A DNA stretch of 64,000 nt from Nautilus pompilius. Lineage: Eukaryota > Mollusca > Cephalopoda > Nautilida > Nautilidae. A program made the position numbers and the translations under genes. Shown here piece by piece: positions 31,601 to 43,023 of this stretch. Within the stretch, counting starts at the first letter, position 1, and every line of letters starts with the position of its first letter. The notes under the pieces are model-generated. The model worked only from the letters and a program-made list of their open reading frames with translations, did not search any database and was not told the origin of the DNA. The stretch is from the NCBI GenBank assembly GCA_018389105.1, contig JACATO010000930.1:186001-250000 (forward strand), written 5' to 3'.

Positions 31601-33998
31601 TACAATTTTCCCACAGCCAGCTCATTGTGGAACATAGGGAGCCTTCGCCATGGCACCTTTTATAAGGTTTAAAGACTTTCATGAAAGTGCAAGAAGTCTT
31701 ATTCTTACTGCTTGGCACAGAGATGTGCAGGTGGATGCAACTAACTTTTTGGCCATCAGAGAAAAACCAAAAATGAACATTTTGTGTAAACTGGACTGCA
31801 TCGAAGCAGGACATTGAACAGAACCAGAAAATATTATGCTTGATTGGGTAGACAAATAAAAGTAGCATATTGTCAAAAATATTTAGAATTTTTTTAAATT
31901 ATCACAAGATATATTTTTAAGTGGAAAAAAAATTATTGATCAAAATCAAATATCTTTGATAGGAAAAAAAAACAACAAATTAGTATTTTTATTTTTTGAT
32001 GTTAGTGTGCTTTTATCACTAGGTCCATTCTCTGCACTTGATATTATTCTGCCAATTTGGCCCCATACCCCTGGAAAAGTCCTGCAGATGCCAATGCCTA
32101 GCTTTTCATAAAAATACTCAAGGTTTTGATCAGGAGATTGATTGATTGCCAGAAAAAGTATATTAACATAGGTTAGCTTGAAAACTGGACAGTAGTCCTG
32201 TGTTGGGAAGGCATTGTTTTAATGGAATTGATCAGGTGCAGTCCACTGATATACTACTGAGCTGTTAGCATCTGATTCAGAACCATTACCTAATTATGAA
32301 AAGTTGTATTTGTAGTGTCTCTGCATGGTTGGTGGTAGACCCAGATCTTGCTATGAAAAATTGAAATTTGACTTATCTGAGAAAATACTTTAGTCTGGAA
32401 TCTGTGACTGTGAATTTATGCCGATGTAAATTGCTAACTTGTACAATATTGCAGTTACTAAACAGCATCTTTGGGAAAATATCTAAAATCATGGCCTTTG
32501 TTTGTTTCTTGATAATGTGTTAGAGCTTTGAAACTACTTTGATTTTTTTTTTTTTTTAAGGAAATCTTATACACTTCCTATGTTCTAAAATCTAGGCTGC
32601 CAACAAATGTCTATACTGCACAAACCTTCAGCACATCCAGTGATGTCCTCAAAATGTGTAAGATGATGCTAAAATGTGTCACAGCAAATATGCACACTTT
32701 TCAAGAAAATAAGCATTTCCAGACTTCTAGTGCCTGTATGGTACATTATTCATAACTTCATATTCCATTTGAAGAGAATCTGCATATTGATTGATTTAAA
32801 AAAAAAAGCTTGATATCAGTGGGAGTTAAGTTAAATCGTTGGACAAAAATAAAATAGCTGTCTGAAATGGCAACAATGGCAGCATAAAATGATCAACATA
32901 AATTGATGTTGGCAGAAAAGGTTTTAAACATGTGTGACCACCGATGACTCCAATGCTTTCTTGTACATGTCTTGGTATTCACTAAATCAGACAATCTAGG
33001 TGCCATTTTGGGAGGTTGCATCATTCTTTGACCAGGGCTGCTTCCTAGAATGTGTTAAACGTCCATTTAATTGTCTGTTCAGGGATTGAATGCATGATGT
33101 GAACTTGTCATTCATAAAATGAATTTGTAACTTATGTAATAATCTCTTCCCTATATCTGAAGCTCATCATGGCACCTCTCCAAATGATGACAAAATCATT
33201 TCTTTGGTCAACTATATTGCCAGCCTATACCGTCAGGCTGCCTAACAAATTAATTATGTAGATAACAGCAGTTAGCAAGTCATTCACAAGCTTGTCTCCA
33301 GACAGTAGCCATCTGTTGTTGAGGTTTAGACAGAATCTAGTCTTAGTGAAGATAACACTACCAACAATTTGGTCTCTATTTATGAATGCTGTGTGCCATT
33401 GCATTCCTATCTCTTGATGGTGCCATATTAGAGAGATATGCAACAGTGGTATTCTGGCATGAAGTTTGTTGTGAACTATCTATGTTGAAATTTTATGGTT
33501 GGTTGCCCTTTGGAGGTCATTTTGGAGACCATGCTGTTGGAAAACAATTTCTTCTAGCAAGGGAGTTGAGATAATGAACCTCACAGGTAGTTGGTCTTTC
33601 CATGAATTGGCCAGTTTGATGGTATCTCATTAATGCCATAGAAATCACACTGCAATGTGGGTCCTCTTCAAACAATACAAACATGACTGAATATGCTATA
33701 CAAGCTCTATAGGTTTGAAAATGCTTATTGCTTAATTTTTTTTAGTATATATAATTTTATTGGTGTCATATTGCTTCTTAGCAGGTTTGTTTTATTTCTT
33801 TTCAAAGTTTAGTCCTTTTTTCTCTATATATAAGTTCCAAAGAATGTGACAACTGATTTTTTTTATCATCAAAAGGTGAGTGCTTGGATATAATTTACAA
33901 AGCATCACTTATTTTAATCAGGCAGGTCATTAGGAGTACTCAATTTGATACATCCTAAATATCAAACTCAAACCCAGTTGTAACCTCTTTTTTTTTCT
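28649..33998. other. Intergenic (or 5' intron of the 34-kb gene)
   Basis: AT-rich sequence with a dispersed-repeat segment near 29000-29110 (part shared with 15048-15090) and a Tc1 fossil at 32850-33480. Short frames elsewhere match nothing I recognise. Confidence 0.55.
32850..33480 (-). mobile_element. Decayed Tc1-like transposase
   Basis: On the minus strand, NRDQIVGSVIFTKTRFCLNL followed by NNRWL parallels the Tc1 stretch with FxDESRFCLxxNDxRxxVWR. It continues RNDFVIIWRGAM (family GGGSVMVWGGI) and YREEII. The catalytic DE is replaced by TK and stops interrupt it, so it is dead. Confidence 0.65.
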
Positions 33999-34052
33999 AG
34001 AACTCTGAGAGGCCAGGATCATTTCATTGTAGGAGATTGAGGACAAAAAAAA

Positions 34053-36074
34053 ATGGAATGTAAGAAAGAAGCTGCAGAACCAGGACTGAACAATTCAGAG
34101 AGTGGTTCAGACAGCAGTTTGGATGAATTGCAAAAAACTATTCTCTTTATGTGTGAGCCGCAAATTCAAAGTGGGGCTGAACAGCCAACAAGGAAACACC
34201 TGGACTCTGAGAAAAATCTCAAGAACAAATCTTCAGTTTATGGTCTGTCACCCATTAAAACATCCACGATGCAGTACACCTTTTCACCGCCTGATTTCAC
34301 AGGTGTAGAAAAAGGTCTGTTGTTAACTAGTACACCAAATTTGAAACTGGATTTTTCTAAAAGAAAACTGGAGGAATTTGATGCTTCTGATAAAATTTCA
34401 ACTCCTAATGTGAAGATGCTGAAGGCTACTGAGACAAAAGGTGATACATCTGATATGTCAAAAAGTGATTTGAAGGAGGGTACATTAGTTGAAGCTGCAC
34501 CAGAACCATCCTTGGAAGATCTTCTGTTGGATGTCAGTTCTTTATGCAACGTACAACTCAACCAGTCAAAAAATGAGGATAGAAACGGCAACAAAATTAA
34601 TGCACAGAACATCAGCAAGATCAAGGTAGATGACATCATTGAAATCTCCACAAAAGCTGCCAAAACGGAAAGCAGTGAACTCCTGGAATCTAAAAAACAT
34701 GATGCATCTGCTGCTACTATTGGTTCTTTTCATGATGAATGCAGTGTGGAAAATTCTGAACATAATGATCTTGGTCGCTTTAATAACGTCAGCTTATCTC
34801 GATATTTCAGTGATACTGATGTTGAAGAAGAAGATCTATTTCATAGTGAAGATATATTGGGTTTGGAGACTTACATATGGACTGAAGATGAAGGTGAATT
34901 AACTTTGTTGGAAGAAAATGAAGAGACTCCAAATGATGTGGAGAAGAGTGCATCCAAAATTTTTCCTGATGAGGCAGATCAGACCATCTGCCAGAAATCA
35001 CTTAATGATGCTGAAAAATCAAGGGATGATACTAAACTTTCAGAAGATGATGGAAAAAAAGATAAAGAAATGAAGGCTATGTTAGATGATAAATTAAATA
35101 CTTCTCAACAAGTAATTACAATGGCGTGTGAAAATGAAGTGGATGTTTTGAAACCAGAATCTTCATTTAAAATCCTGAAAGTTATTACTGATGCACTAAA
35201 GGAAGCAGAGAGTGTGGATAGGTTATCTGAAGCAGTTCAACCTGAGGTAGGAAATCAAATGATGAAAGAAGTGAGAGCAAAGTGGAATGGTTCAGGACTG
35301 TGGAGTCAGGATGTGAATTTAACATCAGCTACTTATTTGAAAAAAGCTTCAGGGAAAAAGGGAAAATTGGTAAAAGGTTTGCTAGAAGGAGAGCACAAGT
35401 CTTCGCTGCAGATAATTGGGAGCTGCCTTGATAAAAACAGGAAGTGCAGTAGCAGCCTGATGTCTAAGCAGCATTTCCTTGATAGGCTGCAAGGCAGTGA
35501 TGAAACAGACAATTTGGAATCATTGATCAGTAATGTTCAAGACCTCAGGCACCATGTAGAAAGGGAACAGAAACTCTCTGTGGAAAAGATCATGAGAGAG
35601 AAACAAACTCAGGTGAACAAAATAGAGTCAGATCACAGGATTCAGTTCCTGGCTCTGCAGATGCAGCAAAACATGGAGATTTCACGACTGAGGCAGATGA
35701 ACAGAGTCAACCCTGACATGTTCTGTTACCAGAAGATGCAGCTGGACTTTGAGCACAGCATGCAGAAAGAGCAGTTGTTAAAATACAAAAAAGTACAGCT
35801 TATGGAGCTGAAAAATGTGGTGCAGGTAAAAATCAGCAAAATTAAAAAAGATAGCAATTGTCTGTTGGAGCAGTTAAGTAATGTCCTGAGACAGGTGAAG
35901 CAGCTGAGGATGAAAACACCAGGCAGTAGCATGCGGGTGACAGTGGAGCTAAGGAAAGACCCATGCAAATCAAACAGATGGAGACACACTTTTGTACCTG
36001 TTGTCTTGCCAGTTGATGTTGCTGTAGCAATACTGATGGAAGATAAAATTTACAGTGATGTATACACTTACTAA
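34053..36074 (+). CDS. Unrecognised 673-aa acidic, coiled-coil protein (single-exon frame)
   Basis: One uninterrupted 673-codon frame; I do not recognise the family. The N-terminal two thirds are Ser/Asp/Glu-rich and look disordered (for example SESGSDSSLDELQ at about residue 16 and DTDVEEEDLFHSEDIL near 250). Residues about 500-625 are rich in Lys, Glu, Gln, Met and Leu with heptad-like spacing, suggesting coiled coil (REQKLSVEKIMREKQTQVNK; MQLDFEHSMQKEQLLKYKKV). A compact C-terminus follows, with MRVTVELRKDP and HTFVPVVLPVDVAVAIL. The length, varied composition and single frame argue for a real gene. A pyrimidine tract and ctag acceptor at 34000 suggest an upstream non-coding exon. Upstream in-frame sequence from 34001 has no better ATG. 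It may be a retrogene or a fast-evolving gene. Confidence 0.75.
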   Translation: MECKKEAAEPGLNNSESGSDSSLDELQKTILFMCEPQIQSGAEQPTRKHLDSEKNLKNKSSVYGLSPIKTSTMQYTFSPPDFTGVEKGLLLTSTPNLKLDFSKRKLEEFDASDKISTPNVKMLKATETKGDTSDMSKSDLKEGTLVEAAPEPSLEDLLLDVSSLCNVQLNQSKNEDRNGNKINAQNISKIKVDDIIEISTKAAKTESSELLESKKHDASAATIGSFHDECSVENSEHNDLGRFNNVSLSRYFSDTDVEEEDLFHSEDILGLETYIWTEDEGELTLLEENEETPNDVEKSASKIFPDEADQTICQKSLNDAEKSRDDTKLSEDDGKKDKEMKAMLDDKLNTSQQVITMACENEVDVLKPESSFKILKVITDALKEAESVDRLSEAVQPEVGNQMMKEVRAKWNGSGLWSQDVNLTSATYLKKASGKKGKLVKGLLEGEHKSSLQIIGSCLDKNRKCSSSLMSKQHFLDRLQGSDETDNLESLISNVQDLRHHVEREQKLSVEKIMREKQTQVNKIESDHRIQFLALQMQQNMEISRLRQMNRVNPDMFCYQKMQLDFEHSMQKEQLLKYKKVQLMELKNVVQVKISKIKKDSNCLLEQLSNVLRQVKQLRMKTPGSSMRVTVELRKDPCKSNRWRHTFVPVVLPVDVAVAILMEDKIYSDVYTY

Positions 36075-36078
36075 AGTT

Positions 36079-36084
36079 AATAAA
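36079..36084 (+). terminator. Candidate polyadenylation signal of the 673-aa gene
   Basis: AATAAA begins five bases after the TAA stop, implying a very short 3' UTR if used. A T-rich run follows. Confidence 0.45.
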
Positions 36085-37139
36085 TTTTATTATTATCTTT
36101 GTTTGAATTGGAAAAGAGAAGATGTTGCCTAAAAATCAGGATTATTGTAGCTAAATGCTGGAATGGCTGACTGACAGTTTACTAATGATTTTGCAGAGAG
36201 AGTCGGTAAATTTGTATTAACTTTCACAATTTTTATGTTGTTTAAAATTTGTTTAAGACATCCCACCCAGAAGATCTGAGCAGTAGTTTAACCATGGTAG
36301 CACTGGTTTATGGAAAGCTACATCAGGAAAACTTGGAAGTATAACAAGCACAGCTTAAAATCTGTTTGATAGCTACAGGAACTCTTTTTGAAACGACAAG
36401 GATTAAAAAGTTTCTAAGGTACTTACCCAAATTTCACCCTCAACTTTTCATGAATCAATAATCTTGGTAACTGATTAGTAGATTCTTTGAGTGTAGTTTA
36501 TTTTAAAATTCCAGTAATGGTAACAATAGCTGCATGTCAGCAAAGGACAATTTCTTTAGTTCCATCTGATCTCTAGTTTGTTTTTGTTCATCTTTTAGTT
36601 TACACAAAATCTTCAACAATTAAAGTATCTCTGTCCTCTCTTGCAGTAAAGAAACGAGGTGTAATTTTGATTTCTGGAATAATGTTGTTTTGTTTTGCTT
36701 TTTATTACTAATGGAATCTTGATAAAACAAAATCGAAGGAATTCATGTTAACCTTGATCCATATGCTGCCACATTTTACCACCACATTCAAAGAACAAAT
36801 GATTTGTAGGATTAGGCAAATTTCACAGCAAAATTGTGAACTAGTGTGAACAAAATTTACAAATGCTTAGTTTCCTTGAGCCCACATTTCTCCACAGTCT
36901 TCCATTACAATGATATTGTCCACGAAGTGGCCTGCATCTGGCTGTATTTCCAAAAAGCATTGGAGTGTTGTAACTTCTGCTCATGCTTGTTTTATGATGG
37001 GTACAAGAGGGAATCTTCATCTGATTCTGTTTGACTGCAAGTTTCCTCCCCCCACATTCCCTTGGACTAACAATGCTGTTGACATAATAGCTTCACATTT
37101 GTCAGTTTTCTCTACTTCTAGCCACTTTTGGAAAACTGG

Positions 37140-37490
37140 TGTGATTCTTCATTTTCTTCACCATTTGTAGCACACAACAATCTGGGTTGCTATTTGTATT
37201 ATCAGTATTAAAACACGATGGAAACAGTTTGTGATGTTCTGTGGTCATTGTATTCCATGCTGTACACATGTATAATGCATCTAATGTTAATCCAAACTGA
37301 TGTGAATCAAATATTTCTATATTGCCAGCTATTGGTGCTAACTCTTGAAATTTTGGGTTAATCCCTGATGGTCGAAGTATATTGGTAATATTGGGTAGCA
37401 AACAAAAGTTCAACGCCTCTAAATGAGAAATGTTGTGGGCTGGACAATCATTAACAGTGAGTGCAATCTGCTTCCCATCCATCTTCATCT
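37140..37490 (-). mobile_element. pogo/Tigger (jerky-type) DDE transposase fragment
   Basis: A 128-codon minus-strand frame reads MKMDGKQIALTVNDCPAHN, then LEALNFCLLPNITNILRP, matching the conserved core (LLxDNCPAHxxxxxLxxIxLxFLPPNTTSxLQP) with the catalytic DN changed to ND. The later LDALYMCTAWNTMT matches the downstream helix with AWNxVT. Only the middle third of the family is present. Confidence 0.72.
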
Positions 37491-37509
37491 TTGCAGTAAA
37501 TTTACAAAC

Positions 37510-37760
37510 CTATTGCTCAAAGATAGCTATCCAAGTTTTGGCATTGTACTTGACTAGTAGTGACCTAGCACCCAGTGATTTCCACCTCTTCAGTGCTATG
37601 AAGAAATCTCTTTGTGGTGTTCACTTTGAAAGTGATTAGGCTACAAAACATGCTGTGTATGTAGAAAATGTGGACTTGCATGAATAACATGGCTAGACAT
37701 TTGTATTCAGTTTGAACCTTATAACTGAAATAGTTAACTAAAAATAAATTCAGTGACATT
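37510..37760 (+). mobile_element. mariner transposase C-terminal fragment
   Basis: DLAPSDFHLFSAMKKSLCGV then HFESD at about 37560-37638 is the mariner motif YSPDLAPSDYHLF and the following LGGxxFxSD. A stop follows and the tail is degenerate. It abuts the oppositely oriented pogo fragment. Confidence 0.75.
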
Positions 37761-40700
37761 AATTTTTGGAAAACCTTTGTTTTGATGGTACTTTTGCATT
37801 GTTTTGTTTTTTTTTATTGTGGTTTAAAACTCGGCATATCAACTTAGTTTCTATGGTATTGAAATTACTACCATTGTCATTTTATTTTCAAATAAGTGGT
37901 ATTAGACATATTTATTTGTAATGATTCATTTATGCATTTTTTTTTTGTGTTGACCATTGATTAGACAACTAAGAGTTTGGTCATACTTTGGTTAATACAT
38001 TATTTAGGCATCTTGAAACTATACTGAAATTTTTAAATATGCTAAGCACTTCAATTAGATTTCCGCTGTCCCTTAATAATCTGGTGAGCTTTTGTAATTG
38101 TCACAGTTTTCACAGATAAAGGCACTGTCTGTACTGCATACTCCATATGAGGCTGTACCAACACTAGAGCATTAGCAAAATCATGCTTTTACACTTGCTC
38201 CTGCTTAGTACCTCACTTGTTTGACATTGCTGTTTTTTCAACAGGTAGGTTGCATTATTTCCAGTACTAAATCAGGTAACACGATTTTCTGTTCATTGCT
38301 AGTCATTAAACACCAATTCACATACTTCTCTGTAGTTGTAAATTAGCAGAAAATCAACTGAGATCATAGCATTTTAGAGGTAGAATTAACTGTCTGAAAT
38401 GCTATTTTATTTATTAGCATATTCCAACAGCCTATTAACTTTTTTTTTTTAAATTATTTATCTTTTTTGCCTTGTATGTTTTATGAAGGCAGTGACTTCA
38501 CTGTACAAGTTGGCACTATTCTTAACCACAGTAAATTGGTTAGATCAGCAGTATTAACCAGTAATGAATTTCAAGTCATGGAGCAATATTAAAAGAATTT
38601 AATGCTTACATCTTCTGTTGATAAGCAGTTTCTATTGATAAGAAATTGTTAGATGCTTCTGTGTCTAACAGGGCTACTGGTCTTTATTTATATAGGGAAA
38701 CAAACAAAATGTAGTTCATGCCACATCCATTGACAAATTCCAAGAGTCTGCAAGCCATTGGTTAGAAATCTTTAAAAACAGTTGTAAAATGTGGCTATGG
38801 TTGTTCATGACTGACTCTAAATAATATCATCCAAATATTAGTTTATACTGCAAAAAAGAATTAATTTCTTCTTTGGTTTGGGCTAGAATACTTTATAAAA
38901 CCACTAAATGGTCAGCTGAAAAACTGGACAGAAATGGGATATCTATAATTGTATAGAAGCATTTAGTGAAGATTTTTGTATTTGGTTTTTTATTTTATAT
39001 TTTTTTTTGGGCTACTGTCAGTCTACAAGGGTGCTAATGTGCATATCCCTGGTATGATGAGGGATTTCAATGAATCACACTGTTGCTATCGAGAAATGTG
39101 TCCTTGAATGTGCTCACGGACTGAATTTCTATGTGCGCGTAAATAAAGCAGCAGCTACTGCTAAAAAATTTCTTAATACCACCTGTCTAAACAGATGTAC
39201 ATAGAGGTTACCAAAGTTTAATTCAGTACATGTCTGCACCTCACTATAACATGTTTTGGTGATATGCTAAAGAGATACAATGCAAATTATAATTTGAATG
39301 AATTTATTAAGACATGTAATTACCATTTGCATTATAAGATGGGAATATTTTAAAATCAAAAGAAAATGATGATATAGATGAATTATTACAGGAAGATGCA
39401 TAATTGTGCATATAACAGAAAACTTCAAATTAATTATAGGTTTTCTTTTAAAAAGAAACTAGAACATGAAGCTGATAAGTAAGATTTAAATAGTTCACTT
39501 ATTTTCAAAACAAAAATACACAGTGATGACTTTTTTAAAGTGTGTAAACTTTCTCTAAAACCTTTTTTTTCCAATCTTATTCCAAACAAGTCTTCAGTGA
39601 TTATGAGATAATGTCAGTGGCTTTGAGACACTTCCTGTAGAGAAGGGATTCAAATATTCTCATCACTTAACAGACCTGCATGGCTGCACAAGTAGAGGCC
39701 TAATTTTCTTCATTAATTTAATCCTCCAGAGATGCAAAGCATCTCAACCATGTCATCAAGGTTACCACTGACTTAGCTAGGATGATGTCTGTCTATTTAT
39801 CTAGTGATATGGTCCAAAGCTTTCAGTTTAAGGAGCAACTTTCAGTACTGATTTGAAGCAATGAATTAAGCCCCAGTCTATTGGAGTACATATTGAATTT
39901 GTGGAGTTAAGTTTACTATAAGAGCCTTTAGTTCTGAAACTATAGAACAAATGTTTTGCAGACTTACCAATAAAGGCAGGCAGGCAAACAAAACCATCCA
40001 TATTTGCTCTTAGGAGTAACTCTGGTTTTCTTTGTACCAGCACATTCATCATTTACATAAGCTATTAAAACTGGCAAAACCAACCAGTTTCATCAAGAAT
40101 GTACAACTCATGGATTAAAACCTTTTCCCTTTGACAAATGATTTAAAAGTAAGATTGTGATGCTATTTTAAGTGCTCCAGCTGTCCTCTCAAGCACTTGA
40201 AATCATTATACCTAACAAGGTTGTAAATGTGCTGGCTTTAGCTCACTATGCCACCAAAAACTGGAATGTTTCCATCTCTTGCTGTTTAAAACCAGCAGAA
40301 TGAGTTGGCCTAAATCCTCACGGTCTGGTGCTTAAAGCGTCTTCTTTACGAGAGACATCCCACCATCTAACAGCTAACTTAATTTTGTCCATTGACCCAT
40401 AGTGTCATAACAGTTGCCTTAGAAAGGTCAGAATTTTTATTTACTCAATCCAAAATTTTCAGTCTAACCAGGAAAGACAGACATTCACTTATTAGTGGTT
40501 GTCATCTTTAAACCATATAGCAGAATGAGCAATATGCACTTTCATAGGTTGATGCATCTGACACAAAAATGATATTTATATAAAGGGTGCACCATTACAA
40601 TGATTATTTTACAAGGGAAAAATTAAATACAGCAATAAGAGTTCCAGCCACTAAAATCTTTATAACTGGAGAGATTTTTTTGCTATAGTAAGGTGCAACT

Positions 40701-41858
40701 ATTAAAGTACAGTTTGTGTTTTTTCATTATTTGGTGATACTGATTTATTTGGCTACACAGTTGTCTCTATTTCACAACTTAATTGTTTTCAAACTGGTGA
40801 CTTGACAATGGAACTCCTTATCATGCAATCTGATAACATGGAATGTGTGGTTTGCTACAGTGACAGCCACCCTTTGATCCCATACTGCATTGCCTTGCTT
40901 GAGTTTGACTTTTCAGAGCAAGAACATGGCTTCAGAGAGAGAATGAGGTGACTAATAATGGAACAAAAATCTAAACTTTTCTTTGACTCCAATTTAGTGC
41001 CTGAGCCAACAAATCCTTGCCAAGACTTGGGCAAAAAAGGCATTAAATTTTTGCAGTTCAGACTTCAGGAGTGAAATTCATTAGGAAGAAATTTTATTTG
41101 TGCTCATTTAGCAGCTAAGCAACATCATCTTCATTGGCCAGGTAGAATGGAACTGTTTGACCACAAAGTTCAGTAGTACAAGCCAGGCAATAGGGATGTG
41201 GCAACCCAGACCACAATTTGGATTGGTAGCCAGGTGACTGTTGGTTTCAAGTAGGTGGAGCCAACCTGATAAGTGTGTTCATATACAGACAAATTTAACT
41301 ATTACAAGATCATGATGGCTTTTTTAATATTTGGGATCAAAGAAGAATGGGAAATCACTTTTAGACGTTTCTTCAGTGATGTCAAAGGAAACAGCAAGGT
41401 GAAGTTTATCAACAGCTCCACTAATATTATAGCACAAACTTTTGATACCTTTAAAAATTAACTGCTGACAAAGTCAATTAAAATAACCAGCTAGTAGTAA
41501 CCAACATTCTAATGTGAAAAAATATTTAATGTTTGTATGGAGTATAAAGTTAACATTGGAAGATTACTACATCCAGTTTTTTCCAAGTATAAATTCCATT
41601 CTACGCTGGTAAATTTCAAATATGGCTAATTGGTTAAATACTACAACAAAAAAAAACTGCCTGAGACAGAAAATTTCTCCTCATGAGTTTTGAACAGCTA
41701 ATAAAGTTTGGATGATCAGACTGGTTCTCTCACAACAACATTTGTAGTTTCTCCCAAGTATGATTAATGAGAATGAACAGCTGAGTAGAATTTCTACCAA
41801 ATATAGATCTTGATGTGTAAGATAAGAAAATACAGCTTTCTACAGTGATTGTTGTAAT

Positions 41859-41864
41859 TTTATT
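41859..41864 (-). terminator. Candidate polyadenylation signal of the minus-strand zinc-finger gene
   Basis: AATAAA on the minus strand about 170 nt past the TAA stop codon. Confidence 0.4.
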
Positions 41865-42036
41865 AAGAATACTGCTGGTTTAAAAATTGGCCCCTAGTAA
41901 TCACATCTTTTGGGGGCTCCCCCCTGTATAAATTATTGAGACTTGAGAAAATATGTAGAATTTCCACCCCAAGTGTGCAAATAAGACTGACTGACTGTAC
42001 AATGGCATCTTCTCAGCTTTGTCAACGTACACAGGG

Positions 42037-43023
42037 TTATCTCTCTCCATGAGTTCTGATAGCATGTCTAATAAGAGCAGAACTCTGAGTAAATTTCTTT
42101 TCACAGCGATTACACTCATAGGGCTTCTCTCCAGCGTGAGTTTTAACATGTCTACTGAGGGAAAATTTTTTTGAAAATACCTTAAAACACAGATTACATT
42201 TGAAGGGTTTTTCACCCGTATGAATTCTAATGTGTCTAATGAGATCAGAACGCTGACTAAATTCCTTTTCACAGAGATCACACTTGTAGGGTTTTTCCCC
42301 AGTGTGGGTTCTCATGTGCCTAATGAGATCAGAACGCTGACTAAATTCCTTTTCACAACAATCACACTTGTATGGCTTCTCCCCAGTATGAGATCTCACA
42401 TGTCTAATAAGAGCAGAATGATCAAAGAATACCTTCCCACAATGGTTACATTTGTAAGGTCTCTCTCCGGTATGAGTTCTAACATGGTTAATAAGATGAG
42501 ACTGCTGAGAAAATACCTTCCTACAATGATGACATTTGTATGGCTTCTCTCCGGTATGAGTTCTAACATGGTTAACAAGATGAGACTGCTGAGAAAATAC
42601 CTTTGCACACTGATCACATTTGTATGGCTTCTCCCCAGTATGAGTTCTGACATGTCTGGTAAGAATACTGCTCGAATTAAATGCCTTCCCACAGTGGTCA
42701 CACCTATACTGTTTCCCTCCTGTATGAGTTCTGAGATGTTCAGCAAAATCACTATTCTGAGTAAAGAGTTTCCTACAATGATCAATACTATGGGAAAGAT
42801 TTTCAGAATGGCACTGAAAATGAATCTCCAGATGTTGATGACAAGAAAATGATTGCTGGCATTGTTCGCATTTGTGGAGTGTTTGTGAAGAATGATTACT
42901 GTAAATGTGATTAATCAGTTCCAACTTTAAAGGATATTCCTGCTGGCAATAATTACACATGTAGATCCCATTTGGCTGCTGGTCATCCATTTCAACAGGT
43001 TGCCTTGTTTCCTTTGAACACAT
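42037..43023 (-). CDS. C2H2 zinc-finger protein, 328 aa
   Basis: Likely nuclear DNA-binding protein. Starts MCSKETRQPVEMDDQQPNGIY; Met12 (42990) is the start shared with the paralogue at 52984 and may be the true one. It has two atypical N-terminal fingers (CNYCQQEYPLKLELINHIYSNH; CEQCQQSFSCHQHLEIHFQCH) and a third lacking its first Cys (IDHCRKLF). Eight canonical C-X2-C-X12-H-X3-4-H fingers with TGEKPYKC-type linkers follow, to the C-terminus (IRTHGER, TAA at 42039-42037). The last finger has H-X4-H. Adjacent fingers 5-6 and 8-9 are near copies, showing internal duplication. There is no KRAB, BTB or ZAD domain. Two strong minus-strand donors at 47940 and 48165 could end 5' UTR exons. The DNA target is unknown. 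Confidence 0.9.
   Translation of the reverse strand: MCSKETRQPVEMDDQQPNGIYMCNYCQQEYPLKLELINHIYSNHSSQTLHKCEQCQQSFSCHQHLEIHFQCHSENLSHSIDHCRKLFTQNSDFAEHLRTHTGGKQYRCDHCGKAFNSSSILTRHVRTHTGEKPYKCDQCAKVFSQQSHLVNHVRTHTGEKPYKCHHCRKVFSQQSHLINHVRTHTGERPYKCNHCGKVFFDHSALIRHVRSHTGEKPYKCDCCEKEFSQRSDLIRHMRTHTGEKPYKCDLCEKEFSQRSDLIRHIRIHTGEKPFKCNLCFKVFSKKFSLSRHVKTHAGEKPYECNRCEKKFTQSSALIRHAIRTHGER

Larger units (their letters stand above)
36085..42036. other. Intergenic with transposon fossils
   Basis: AT-rich. Recognised pieces are a pogo/Tigger fragment at 37140-37490 (-) and a mariner fragment at 37510-37760 (+). A minus-strand frame near 40855-41043 and one at 39828-40052 match nothing I know. The 3' UTR of the minus-strand zinc-finger gene probably occupies about 41840-42036. 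Confidence 0.5.

Noticed and set aside
42220..42852. 210-codon plus-strand frame
   Set aside because: It is the antisense of the zinc-finger gene; regular finger repeats keep the opposite strand open.
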